DNA from: Petunia secreta
Lineage: Eukaryota; Streptophyta; Magnoliopsida; Solanales; Solanaceae
Assembly: GCA_029990175.1 (NCBI GenBank)
Contig: JARKIP010000065.1
Location: 1,554,501-1,618,500 of the forward strand
Direction: 5' to 3'
Length of the DNA stretch: 64,000 bases
In this document: positions 48,770-59,098 of the stretch, one piece after another
Position numbering within the stretch: position 1 is the first letter of the stretch
Layout: the number at the start of each line of letters is the position of its first letter
The notes under the pieces: model-generated
Database searches by the model: none
Told to the model about the DNA's origin: nothing
Seen by the model: the letters and a program-made list of their open reading frames with translations, nothing else
Position numbers and translations under genes: made by a program

Positions 48770-49186
48770 TATCCCAACATTATACCAGTAGAAGCTCTAG
48801 GTGCTAAATTATGGTCAAGCACCAAAATTTGCCAAATCATAAGCAACCAAACACCCTTATATGTTAAAAAAATGATTCCCATGAAAAATGTCATAAGGAG
48901 ATATACCACCCAACACAGCTATTGTCATCCTATTGATGTACACAGTAGTAATTACTACCCCCATAGTTTCATTGCTGTTCCTGCATGGAATATTAGAGCC
49001 CTAGTAACATTCATAATGTATCAGTGCTTTATATCCACTATGTGATTCTGTTGTGGTGTGTGGATGTAGTAGCTTTGATGCAAGATTTCTAGTGAACTAA
49101 GCAATTCACTACAGGTGCAAAGATTCAATTCCATTGTCTGTTCTCACACACTTTATGCGTGAAGAGAACTGATTAATGATCATAGC
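48770..49186 (-). pseudogene. Copia-2 integrase fragment
   Basis: The minus strand reads SSRIKCVRTDNGIE (second catalytic Asp), then SYYIHTPQQNHIVDIKH (normally PQQNGVVERKH, so the catalytic Glu is lost). It ends with NLAPRASTGIMLG and a stop. It joins in frame to 9461 once Ogre-1 is removed. The fragment ends at a poly-A run (49187-49206), where the 5' part of the element is missing. Confidence 0.75.
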
Positions 49187-49977
49187 AAAAAAAAAAAAAA
49201 AAAAAAACTTTAGTATGTGATTCACGGAATTTTTGAAAGTATATTGAAAAAAAAAAAAAGAGAATAATTATGGTTTAAAGTTGAGGGGAAGTTTGATTTT
49301 TAAATATATAATAGAATGAAAACATCAAAATGTGAATTGGTTTTTGGTTCTCCATTCATACTGAGTAACTAAAATTCGTCTTGTTAAACTTAAACTTAAA
49401 CTTAAACCCTACGTCCTTTAAGAGTTGTAATCCAGCTTTCAAATTTGATCTGGACGTTGTTAGTTTGTTAAAAAAAGAAAAGGAGTTATCTATTTGTGTT
49501 ACTAATATGATCCTAAAGGTGCATTCTTTCTTTACCCTATTTGCAATATAGACAAGTGTTTAATAGTTTGCAATTAAGATTATGTCATTAGGTATGTTCA
49601 AAATGTGTTCTTTTATGCATATGCTTATTGAATTTAATTAAGTCTGCATCTAGCGAGGTCTTGTTTTTTTTTTTTAATATATATATACATATATATATAT
49701 ATATGCGTTCTTGGTTCAATAATATCTGCACTTGCCTACTTGATTGAGTTGGAGTCCATGTTTAGGTTGATGAATTAGTGAGAATCTTCTTGTATTAATA
49801 ATTGTTTGAGTTTAATAATTTGTTTGTTTGTAAGTCATTTCACTGGTCATAATGTTTGTTAGTGTGTTTTTTGTCTTGAAAAGGGATAATCTATTTGTTT
49901 AATTTATATCCATGTTGCCTATTATCACCCACCTGCTTTGTTACTTCCCTCTTTTAAATTTCCTTTTCTTAGTAGAT
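49187..49977. other. AT-rich intergenic DNA
   Basis: It has two poly-A runs (49187-49206 and 49246-49258) and a poly-T/(TA)n tract (about 49664-49706). No gene or element ends were recognised. It is the left flank of the gypsy insertion and, before that insertion, was the upstream region of the candidate gene at 61299. Confidence 0.5.
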
Positions 49978-49982
49978 ATACT

Positions 49983-50649
49983 TGTTTAACCTAGATCCGA
50001 TTTTAGGCCAATTAATAATTAAATTTATATTTGCGGAGTCACGATCAATAGTTGAGATTAAGAGTTTGAACGACGAGCTAAGATGGTGATAATACGAGAA
50101 CGAGATGCAAGTATTAACTAATAAAAGTAAAACGGAAACAGAAATAAGGAGGAGTAACTGTATCGTATCGCTTGTCTTCGGGGAGAGTTCTTCGATACCA
50201 GTCGCACTCAGAGGATCAAAGAACTAAAGTAATAAGTAAAATATGAGAAAGAGCGAGGGAGTATTCTTATTGATATTGTAGACAGTCAGTAAAGTTGTTT
50301 ACAATCGATTAAGGCGAATGCTATTTATAAGCCTGGTAGGCACCCGTTGGGATTCGTAACCGCTGGGGTGGATCCATCTGGATAAGTAACTGCTGGGCAC
50401 CTATCCATTGGAGTCATAACCGTTGGGTTGTAATGATTGCCTTAATGACCATTAATTGAATGATCGTGGATGATCATGTTAATAACTGCTCACTTAGACC
50501 GTATTGACTGATGAAGTGTTTCATAACTCCTTTAGGTCTGCTCATGATAAATGTATGTCCGTTAGATGTCTGTCCGTTGAAATGTCTGCTCGTGCCACGT
50601 GGTAGACACGTGTCACCTTTTCAAGTCCAGTAAGCTTTTATCCAGTACA
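49983..50649 (-). repeat. Tat-like gypsy 3' LTR
   Basis: 667 bp, TGTTTAACC to CCAGTACA on the plus strand. It carries CCACGTGG (50595-50602) and ACACGTGT (50607-50614), two palindromic G-box-type cores. It also has a minus-strand TATA (TTATAAATAG, 50340-50331). Confidence 0.95.
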
Positions 50650-50916
50650 GATAGTCCCCGTACTTTTCGAGCAGAGTATCTGTTCGAGGAGTAGATATGA
50701 ATTTTGGCGGGAATTTCTTGTAAACTTTTGTCTTCGTGTGATGTAGCTTGATGACGTACGAACCTTATTAGCTCAGTGAGAAGCCCTTATGACGTGCGCA
50801 TTTAATGCGCCGCATAAAAAAGTAACCGCAGCTGGCACGCCTGCGGAACCGCAGTCTATTCTAAAGTGACTATTGCATGCCCCAAGGGTAAAAGTAATGA
50901 TTTTAACCGCTTCAGT

Positions 50917-50969
50917 CACGTGCACACGTCGTCTGTTGATCGCGAGGTGAATCTTCACCCCTATAAATA
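50917..50969 (+). promoter_or_regulatory. Promoter of the antisense gene
   Basis: CACGTG (50917-50922) lies 40 bp upstream of CTATAAATAG (TATA at 50962-50969), which is flanked by CACCCC and GGGGTT. The first ATG of the antisense gene is at 51086, about 117 bp downstream. Spacing and strand fit an independent plant promoter inside the element. Confidence 0.6.
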
Positions 50970-51085
50970 GGGGTTTACTTGATGAGAAACTTTTTACTTG
51001 CCTTTATTTCTTCTCCGATGTTCTTTGAAAACCTTTGAACTAGCTTTTGAATTCTTCTTGACAACTTCATATTTTTCCTGAAACC

Positions 51086-53890
51086 ATGACTTCAAGATCT
51101 AGGAAAAATCAAAGCACTGATATTGCTGGTAGTTCCTCGGTGGCCACTCCCAGGCCCCGGGCTACCCAAGCTACTGCTGCAGAAATTATCCCCGAGAAAT
51201 GGGGTGAACTGGAGGCGGACTTTAACATTAAGTCCTTTAATAATAGAGAGGGAGATACACACAACTGGTCGGCGTATAGGTTTAAGTTTGGAATCACGAA
51301 GGAGGTGATCCTACGAGTGAGGACGGACTGCCACTGGGGCGATGAGGTTCCCCTCTTGCCGGTCTTCGAGGAGGAGAATATTACTTCCCATAGGGCTGGG
51401 TGGACAGCCATGTGTACCTACCCTTTCACAGTGGGATGTAGGTTACCCCTGCACCCTGTGCTGGAGAGGCTCTGCAGGGAGTACCTTCTCTGTCCGGGGC
51501 AACTGAGCCCCAGTATATATAGAATAGTTACTCTTTTAGATTGGTTTGCGACAGGAACCGATCAATCTTTTGGCTACGAGCATTTTATTTCTTTGTACAG
51601 TATACAAATTTTTAAGGACGGCTATGTAAATGCCAGGATGCGCGGAAGCAAGGGCTTGGTGCGCAGTTCTGAGGATACTGGTGACCGAGGCTGGGTGCAC
51701 CGGTATCTGTTCGTGCGCTCCTCGGCCCTGACTTTTGACGACAAGGCTCATCTTCAAGAAGTCTGGAATAAGAAGCGTAAGTCCCCGAGTTTTTTTGGAA
51801 TTCTTTGTGCTTTTTCTTCTTCTCGCCTGCTAACTCCGTTCAATTTTTTTGAGTAGCGGCCAAGCAACCCTACGACGGACTCATTTCTGTTGAAGATCTG
51901 ACGGCGTAGGTTGAGCCAATTTGGAAGGAGATCGCTTCTGAGAGAAGAGAGTGGGCGCATTTTGCCGCTCACAAAAGTTTGATTGTACAAAATCATGGGG
52001 AGAATATTTCTGCTTTCATAATCATTCTTCTTCTTCGAAACTTCTTCGTGTCTGACCGTTTCACCTTTTTGTAGGTTTGGGCACTTCAGGAGATTTCTTT
52101 CCTGCTCCCCCCCAAGACGGGCCTTCCGAGCCTGTTGGTGACCCAGATGCTGAGGCTAAGGCTATACTAGCTTCGGTGGATGCACTGCGTAGCAGGGAGG
52201 GGGGCGAGGAACTCTTGTCTGGTGAACTGGGCTCCCTGAAGAGGAAGAAGAGGAGACAGGGCGAGGGCGGAGCACGAAAGAAGTCTGCTCGTAAGACTTC
52301 CGTGGCTACTGGGCAAACCTCGTCGGCTGGTGATGATCCTTCTTCTAGGGCCAGTGTACCGAAGCCCATAGAAGAGAATGCCAATGCTGCTGCTGAAGTC
52401 CCCGAGTCTGCATGGGGAGAAGGTGTAGCCAAGGAGGTCATCTATCTTTCGGACACTGAGGCCGAAGTTGATATTCCTCTTAGGCGAAGGCCTCATCTTC
52501 GTAGTGACAGAAGAAGGGTTGAGGAGGAGGCTGTTCGTACTCCGCAGAGGAGTCCCCGAGTTGATGACGGGGTGGAGGCATGTCCTTCTCGTGTAGACAA
52601 GGGGAAAAGAAAGGTAGGTGAAGAAGAAGAAGAAGAAAAAGAGGTGAAAGAAGAGGTTAGGGAAGAAGTTCCCCAAGAGGGTAGCCAGGGTCCTCGTGTT
52701 TTTCGTTTTGAGGACCTGCAGAATGTGGCTACTGAGAGGGCGACGCCTGTCGGTCATCGCGAGTGCGAGACGATAAATCCTGGAGCGGAAGGTGACTCTA
52801 ATCTTTCATCGTCAAGATTTGTTTGGCGGTCAGTCATTGGTGGCCAAATAGAGTTGAAGGACATCAAGGGTGTCCGTTACAAGTTTGGGCCAAATTATCC
52901 CTCTGAGCAGGCTTGGGAACCCAAGTTCTGTGAGAGGAAGCATACTTTGAAACTTGCCCCTGATGTTAAGTTCATAACTGGGCCAGGCAGCTTGGCTAAG
53001 GCGGTCTCTTCGCTCATCGGTCCCCATGAAGAATAGGTGCTGAGGGAGCTGAGTGATGAGGAGTTGGCCTTTCAAATTGCTGCTGACTCTGCCCGGGTAA
53101 GTTTTTTCTGCTTCGCTTTGGGAATAACTTTAGCTTCGGACTTCTAATCTTGACTTATTTTGCTTTTTCAGTCAAGTATGCTGGCTGCCGAGCTCATGTT
53201 TCGCTCCAGGCTTAACAACGTCGATCAAGTACTTGAGGTAAAGAAAGAGTTGCTGGAAGCTCTGAAGGAGAGCAAGACTCTGATAGAGCAGTGTGGTCTC
53301 CTTGGTGGTGAGGTTAATCGGTTGACTGATGTCAACAATGAACGTGTTGAGCAAATCAACGCACTCACCAGGGAGAAGGACCTTCTTCTAGAAGAGAAAG
53401 AAGGGTTCGCGCACTCTGCTCAAGGTCTAGAGAGATTGCTTGAAGAATGTCGAACTTCATTGAACAGTGCTATTGAGGATCGTGCATCCCTTGAGATGGA
53501 TCTGCAGAGAGCCAATGAAGGATCTGTTAAAGCCAGGGCTGATCTCCAGGCTGCACAGGATCAAGTCGCTCAATTAATGAGTGCTCAGACCGCATTAACC
53601 AAGGACTTGGCAAACCTGCGCGATCAGTCTGAGATCAAAGCCAAGCTTGCTGCTCTTGAGGCCAAGCGTACATTGCTCGTGCAGATTCAGGCTAGACAAG
53701 TCAATGTCGAGGAGATGCTGCAGACAAAAAGAGCGCTGTTCGTAGAATAAGACAAGCATTGAATCTCTCTCCTGAGGGGTCTGAAGGCGAAGATGAAGAT
53801 GAAGACGAAGATGACGGCGAGAATTCAGGGGACGATGGCAGAACTGGCGGAGCTGGTGCGTCGAGTTCTGGTCGTAGCCCTAAATATTGA
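51086..53890 (+). pseudogene. Antisense ORF of the Tat-like element (aORF), four exons
   Basis: The ATG at 51086 starts MTSRSRKNQSTD. Proposed exons are 51086-51776, 51857-51976, 52075-53096 and 53172-53890. All three introns (80, 98 and 75 bp) obey GT-AG and keep frame. Exon 1 carries a domain (WGELEADFNIKSFN..., CRLPLHPVLERLCREYL) that resembles the plant putative-gypsy-type-transposon family (Transposase_28, from memory). Exon 3 is basic and Glu-rich with a Lys/Arg cluster, probably nuclear targeting. Exon 4 is a long coiled coil followed by an acidic tail. In-frame TAG codons at 51907-51909 and 53034-53036 and a frameshift near 53735 make it a pseudogene. The function of the family is unknown. 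Confidence 0.75.
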
Positions 53891-54743
53891 TGCCTTTTTT
53901 TCAATCTTTGATTGATGTATTTTTTATTGTCTGGCGAGAGCCGGACTTGTTTGTTGGTGGACAGAAGTATAGTAAAGGCTTTCTGGTCCTTTGTATGGCT
54001 GGTTTCGTTTGACCTTTGAACACTCTGTAAACTTCTGTCAACCGTTTTCGGCATTTTATTAATTTACAGGATAATGTCTATATGCTACTTAGATTTGTTC
54101 ACTGACTATATTTAGTTTGAACTCTTGTTCTTTTGTTTGCATGTGTTATGGCTTTCGTGCCTTATGATTTTGAGTTTCCTGAAGTTTGAACTTTATTAAG
54201 TTCGTATCTCGAAAGTTTGCCCAAATGTTTTTTTAACTTAGCCTTTCGTTAGGAAGAGGTCGTAAGTTGTAAGTAGTCTGACCGAGTCGTGGTCGTTAGA
54301 GTTTTGGCCGCATCATTGCTCTGTGCGTATAACTTTGCTTATCGTTTTGATAGTTGAAAGTTGTTGCACGGCTTTGTAGATTGGCTCAGGCCGAGTCGCT
54401 GGCCTTGTGAAGGACTTCTCTTATTTTCGTGGAAGCCTTGTCACATAAAGGTTTTTGTTTTGTGAATGACTTCTCTTATTTTCGTGGAAGTCTTGTCACG
54501 TAAGAGTCTGGTTTTGTGAACGACTCCTCTTATTTTTCGTGGAAGTCTTGTCACATAAAAGTTTTTTGAAAAACTTTAAAAATTTGCCTTTTGGTAAGGT
54601 CTTTTGCCTTTATGAAGGTCTTACCTGGCCTACAGGGGTCTCTCACCACCGCCCTTGTTTTTATGTTGGAGCACGTAAAGTGATAACATGAAAAGAGTTT
54701 TCGGTGAGTTGCATATAGAACACATATAACCAAACAAGGAGTG
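53891..54743. other. Spacer between antisense gene and tRNA-like sequence
   Basis: No coding frame. A degenerate tandem block of about 65 bp (CTTCTCTTATTTTCGTGGAAG and GTCACATAAAG motifs) repeats about three times at 54410-54565. Polyadenylation of the antisense transcript probably occurs near 54055. Confidence 0.5.
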
Positions 54744-54823
54744 TGTCAGTTGTGTGATTCGAACCCACAGCTGCGAAGTTGAAGAACTTCGAGCTCTACC
54801 AGTTGAGCTAAGCGGATCTGACG
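54744..54823 (-). pseudogene. tRNA-like sequence inside the Tat-like element
   Basis: The minus strand has a full D-arm with box A (TTAGCTCAACTGG, 54811-54799), a 5- to 7-bp anticodon-like stem (CGAAG/CTTCG) and a T-arm with box B (GGTTCGAATC, 54765-54756). The ends pair as GTCAG/CTGAC only if about five extra bases are looped out before position 8. The anticodon loop has eight bases rather than seven. It is therefore a tRNA relic or mimic, not a normal tRNA gene. It could still act as an internal Pol III promoter. Confidence 0.65.
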
Positions 54824-55024
54824 TTGTTTAGGTCGTTAGTACCATTTAGAGAGAAAATATAATAAAAGTAAGATCTTTCGTAAAGATAAAAGGTGAGTGT
54901 AAGATAACTAACTGTTTTACCACTTAAAAGTGATACCTTTTGAGGTGAACCACATTCCAACTGTTCGGGACAGTAGTGCCGTCTGATCATGCCAAGCGAT
55001 AAGATCCCTTGCTGACTGAAGAAA

Positions 55025-56272
55025 TTACTTTGTAGGGGCCTTCCCAATTAGGACCAAGCTTCCCTGAATTTGTCTCTTGTGTGCTTTGGGAGACTTTTCT
55101 GAGTACAAAGTCTCCGACTTGAAAGCTTCGTACGCGCAGTCTCGGATGTAATATTGTTCGATCCGTTCTTTCTGGGCGACTACTCGTACAAGAGCTAGCT
55201 CTCTCCGTTCTTCGAGTAGGTCCAGCTCTTTGGAGAGGTTGACTGAGTTTGATTCCTCAGTGGCATGTGCATATCGAAGGCTGGGCTCTTCAATCTCAAC
55301 TGGGATTAGAGCATCTGCGCCATATACCAATGAGTAAGGAGTTTCTCCGGTACTCATTTTTATTGTTGTGCGATAAGCCCATAGTACTCCAGGTAGCTCT
55401 TCTACCCAACATCCCTTTGCCTGCTCGAGGCGCTTTTTAAGGGATTCAACAATGATTTTGTTGGTAGACTCTGCCTGTCCAGTAGCAACAGGATGATGTG
55501 GAGAGGAAGTGATCCTCTTGATGTGCAGATCGTCGAGGAACCTAGTCACTTTCTGGCCAATAAATTGCAGGCCGTTGTCCATGACTATTTCCTTAGGTGC
55601 TCCAAAGCGACATACGACAAAACGCCAGAGAAAGTCGATGACTTTCGTTTGTCGTATCCTTGAATATGCTGCCGCTTCGACCCACTTTGTGAAGTAGTCA
55701 GTGATGATCAATAAGAAGCGCATCCCCCTTGGTGCCGTGGGGAGAGGATCAACGATGTCCATCACCCATTTCATGAAGGGCCACGGAGAGATTATTGAAT
55801 GAAGTGGTTCTGCTGGCTGATGGAGAAGATGGGCGAACCTTTGGCATTTGTCACATTTCTTGACAAATTCGTTCGTATCTTTCTCCATTTTGTCCCAATA
55901 GTAACCTGCACGTATCAGCTTCCGGGTCAATGCCTTGCCCCCGGAATGATTCCCGCAACAGCCTTCGTGGACTTCTCTCATCACATAATTGATCTGATTT
56001 GGTCCAAGACATTTTGCGAGAGGTCCTGCAAACATCCTGCGGTAGAGTTCACCGTTGAGAATTGTATATCGAGCAGCTTTCACTCGGAGTTTGCGAGCAG
56101 CCTTTGTATCTGCGGGTAGAGTTCCATGGATAAGATAATTTGTTATCTCATTCCGCCAGTCCCAAGTAGCGTTGATGGTGTTGACTTTGAACTTTTCTCT
56201 GTCCATGGTCGTGTAGAGAAGTTGAACAACAGCTGAAGAGCTGGCTGCCCCTATCTCTGCCACTGATCCCAT
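55025..56272 (-). pseudogene. Tat-like gypsy integrase
   Basis: A 415-codon open frame holds an H2C2 zinc finger (HEGCCGNHSGG ... CDKCQRFA). Core Asp residues lie in WVMDIVDPLP and IVMDNGLQF, and the Glu in TGQAESTNKIIVESL. It also has LLIITDYFTKWVEAAAYS and VLWAYRTTIKMSTGETPYSL. The C-terminal part runs to 55025. The domain itself looks intact. It belongs to the same frame as reverse transcriptase and is separated from it by a single TGA near 56358-56360. It would insert the DNA copy into the genome. Confidence 0.85.
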
Positions 56273-56357
56273 GTTTGCAAGAGCATCAGCTTCATGGTTC
56301 TCTTCCCGTGGAATCTGAATTTCTTCCCATTCGTCAAACTGTGCTAGGAGCTCTTTT

Positions 56358-58008
56358 ACTCAGGCGAGGTACACGTGCATCCTGGATTCTCGTGCAATGA
56401 AACCTCCATTTATTTGATTGACCACCAGCTGAAAGTCACTTTTTAGTTTGACGATGGTTGCTCCATAACTTCGGGCTAGTTCTAATCCTGCAATAACGGC
56501 CTCATATTCGGCCTCATTGTTAGTAATAAATGGGCACTTGATAGCCTGCCTTACCGTCTCGCCGGATGGAGCAACGAGGACCAATCCAAGCCCGGACCCT
56601 TTGATGCTCGAGGAGCCGTCTGTGTGAAGGGTCCATGTGCCAGGAGCCTGCCCTGCATAAAGAATAACTTCCCTTTCTGCTTCAGGGTATATATTAGTGT
56701 TGAAGTCTGCCGCGAAGTCTGCTAGAACTTGTGACTTTATTGCTACCCTAGGCTGATAGGTGATATCAAATTCAGATAATTCTATAGCCCATTTTACCAA
56801 TCTTCCTGAAAATTCAGGTTTGTGCAGAACATTTCGTAAAGGAAAGGTTGTAACCACAGCTATCGAATGACTTTGAAAATAAGGCCATAACTTACGAGCA
56901 GCAGTTACTAGTGCCAGTGCCAATTTTTCTAAAGGTTGATAGCGTGTTTCTGCATCAATTAGAGCTTTGCTAATGTAATAGATAGGAAGTTGTTTACCTT
57001 TTTCTTCCCGAACTAGTACAGCGCTTACCGATGATTCTGAGACTGCCAAATAGATTAGCAGCTGCTCACCCTCCTGAGGTGTGGAGAGCAATGGTGGATT
57101 GGATAGATACTTTTTTAGATCCTTCAATGCTTGCTGGCATTCAGGGGTCCATTCGAACTCCTTGTTCTCGAAGAAACTCTTGCAACGGTCAGATAATCTG
57201 GAAATGAATATGCGTAGATCTGTCACTATCCCCGTCAGTTTCATGACATCTTTCCTATTGTGAAGTACATCTGGGATTGATTCAATGGCTTTAATCTGAG
57301 CGGGATTGACTTCAATTCCACGCCGAGAAACAATGAATCCCAAAAACTTCCCCGATCCGACTCCGACTCCGAAAGCACACTTCTCTGGATTCAGCTTCAT
57401 GTTATACTGATCCAAGATTCGGAAAGCTTCTTTCAGATGTGCCAGATGGTCTTCTGCTCGTTTGGATTTGATCAGTATGTCATCGATGTACACTTCCATA
57501 GTCTTTTCGATATGGTCATGGAATATTCTATTGACTAGACGCTGATAAGTTGCACCTGCATTTTTCAGTCCAAATGGCATAACTTTATAACAATACGTAC
57601 CTCGACAGGTTATGAACGTCGTTTTCTCCCGTCTTCAGGATCCATCAATATCTGGTTATATCCGGAGTACGTGTCAAGGAAGGTGAGCACCTCGTGTCCG
57701 GCTGTTGCATCGATCAGTTGATCTATCCTGGGAAGGGGGTATGAATCCTTCGGACAGGCTTTGTTTAGATCCGTGAAGTCAATGCAGACTCGCCATTTGC
57801 CGTTCTTTTTAGGTACGACAACTACATTGGCTAGCCAGTTTGGATATTTGACTTCACGTACTGAACCGATTTTAAGCAGCCGATCGACCTCGTCACTGAT
57901 GACCTGGTTCCGAAAGGCTCCTTGCTGGCGCGTCTTTTGTTTCACCGGGCGGTGATACGGATCAACGTTCAACCTGTGAGTAATGATGTCAGGAGAAATA
58001 CCTGTCAT
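56358..58008 (-). pseudogene. Tat-like gypsy reverse transcriptase and RNase H
   Basis: 58008-57610 carries the start of reverse transcriptase: LANVVVVPKKNGKWRVCIDF, NKACPKDSYPLPRIDQL and FLDTYSGYNQILMDPEDG. A frameshift near 57610 follows. 57580 onward continues MPFGLKNAGATYQRLVNRIF and the catalytic VYIDDILIKSKRAEDH. RNase H follows (PLEKLALALVTAARKL). A second RNase H-like domain, a Tat-lineage feature, then appears (LHTDGSSSIKGSGLGLVLVA, NNEAEYEAVIAGLELA). The frame ends at the TGA by 56360 and resumes in phase into integrase. Confidence 0.85.
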
Positions 58009-58359
58009 ATCTGCGTGGGACCAGGCGAATATTGTATGCCGCTCCTTGAGGAACTAGAGGATATCTCCTCGTAGGCGTTCGCTCAGTTCAGTCCCTAGAT
58101 ACACCTTCCGCTCTGGCTTGTCGGCGAACAGTTCTTTGGGTTCCAAAGCTTCTACGGTTGGCATGTGGTTTTCTCTTTCGTCCATCTTCGTGATGAATTC
58201 CGGGACCTCGTACTTAGCCTCTTCAGGTGGCATGTCTAGCCCCAGTCGCTGTAATTGCTATTTATTCTCTTCGGGCAGTTTGAGAGCCGCAAAATAGCAG
58301 TCTCAGGCAGAGCGTTGCTCTCCTCGGACCTCACGTACTCCCCATTCAGATGGGAACTT

Positions 58360-59064
58360 CTATACTTGATGATAAGTCAAAGGAACAGCTTGCATGTCGT
58401 GGATCCAAGGTCTACCCAAAATGATTTTGTCGGCTAGATCCGCATCGACAACATGAAAAATTGTTTCCTTCGCTACCCCTTCAGCAAGAGTCGTCAGGGT
58501 AATCTCCCCGAGAGTCTTCTCGCTTGAATTATTGAAGCCGGATAGAACTCGAGATATGGGCACGATCTTTTCTAACAGCTGCATTTCTCTGACGACCCGT
58601 GACTGGATAATGTTCGCAGAACTACCCACATCAATGAGTACTCTCTTGACGTCGAACTCCGCGACGCGTAACATTATGACTAACACATCAGCATGTGGAA
58701 ATTGTGAGCCATTTGCATCAGAGTCCTCAAATGTGATTACTTCTTCTGATCGTGGGCGCTTGTTGTTTGTGATGGAGACCTTTGTATAATTCTTTGCTGT
58801 GAAAGTAACGGAGTCCACCTCGATTCCACCTGAAATAACATTAGCTGTCCTCCTTGGGGAGGATGCTTGTGGAGGGCCAGGTTTGTTCTGCTGTGCCTTC
58901 GCGTGAGTCTGCTTTCCCTTCTCGGTCAGGAACTCCTTCAAGAATCCCTGTTTCAACAAATGATCAATTTCATACCTGAGGGCTATGCAGTCTTCGGTGG
59001 AATGGCCATGGTCACGATGGAAATCGCACCACAGGTCCTGGTTTCGCTTGCTTGGTTCAGCCAC
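58360..59064 (-). pseudogene. Tat-like gypsy gag end and protease
   Basis: A zinc-knuckle-like CDFHRDHGHSTEDC is followed by a basic linker. The retropepsin then appears, with active-site region VLIDVGSSANII (the usual DGGSS Gly is Val here) and IILGRPWIHDMQAVP. It stays in frame with the following reverse transcriptase. Stops lie between 58360 and 58008. Confidence 0.8.
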
Positions 59065-59098
59065 TTGACCTTCTCTCCCATGTCTTTGAGTGCTGCCA

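Noticed and set aside
52167..52757. 196-codon minus-strand frame within the antisense gene
   Set aside because: It is a shadow of the Glu/Lys-rich exon 3 (long poly-Phe/Leu runs) and has no domain.
54744..54823. A functional tRNA gene
   Set aside because: The acceptor stem needs a loop of about five bases and the anticodon loop has eight bases, so it is called tRNA-like only.
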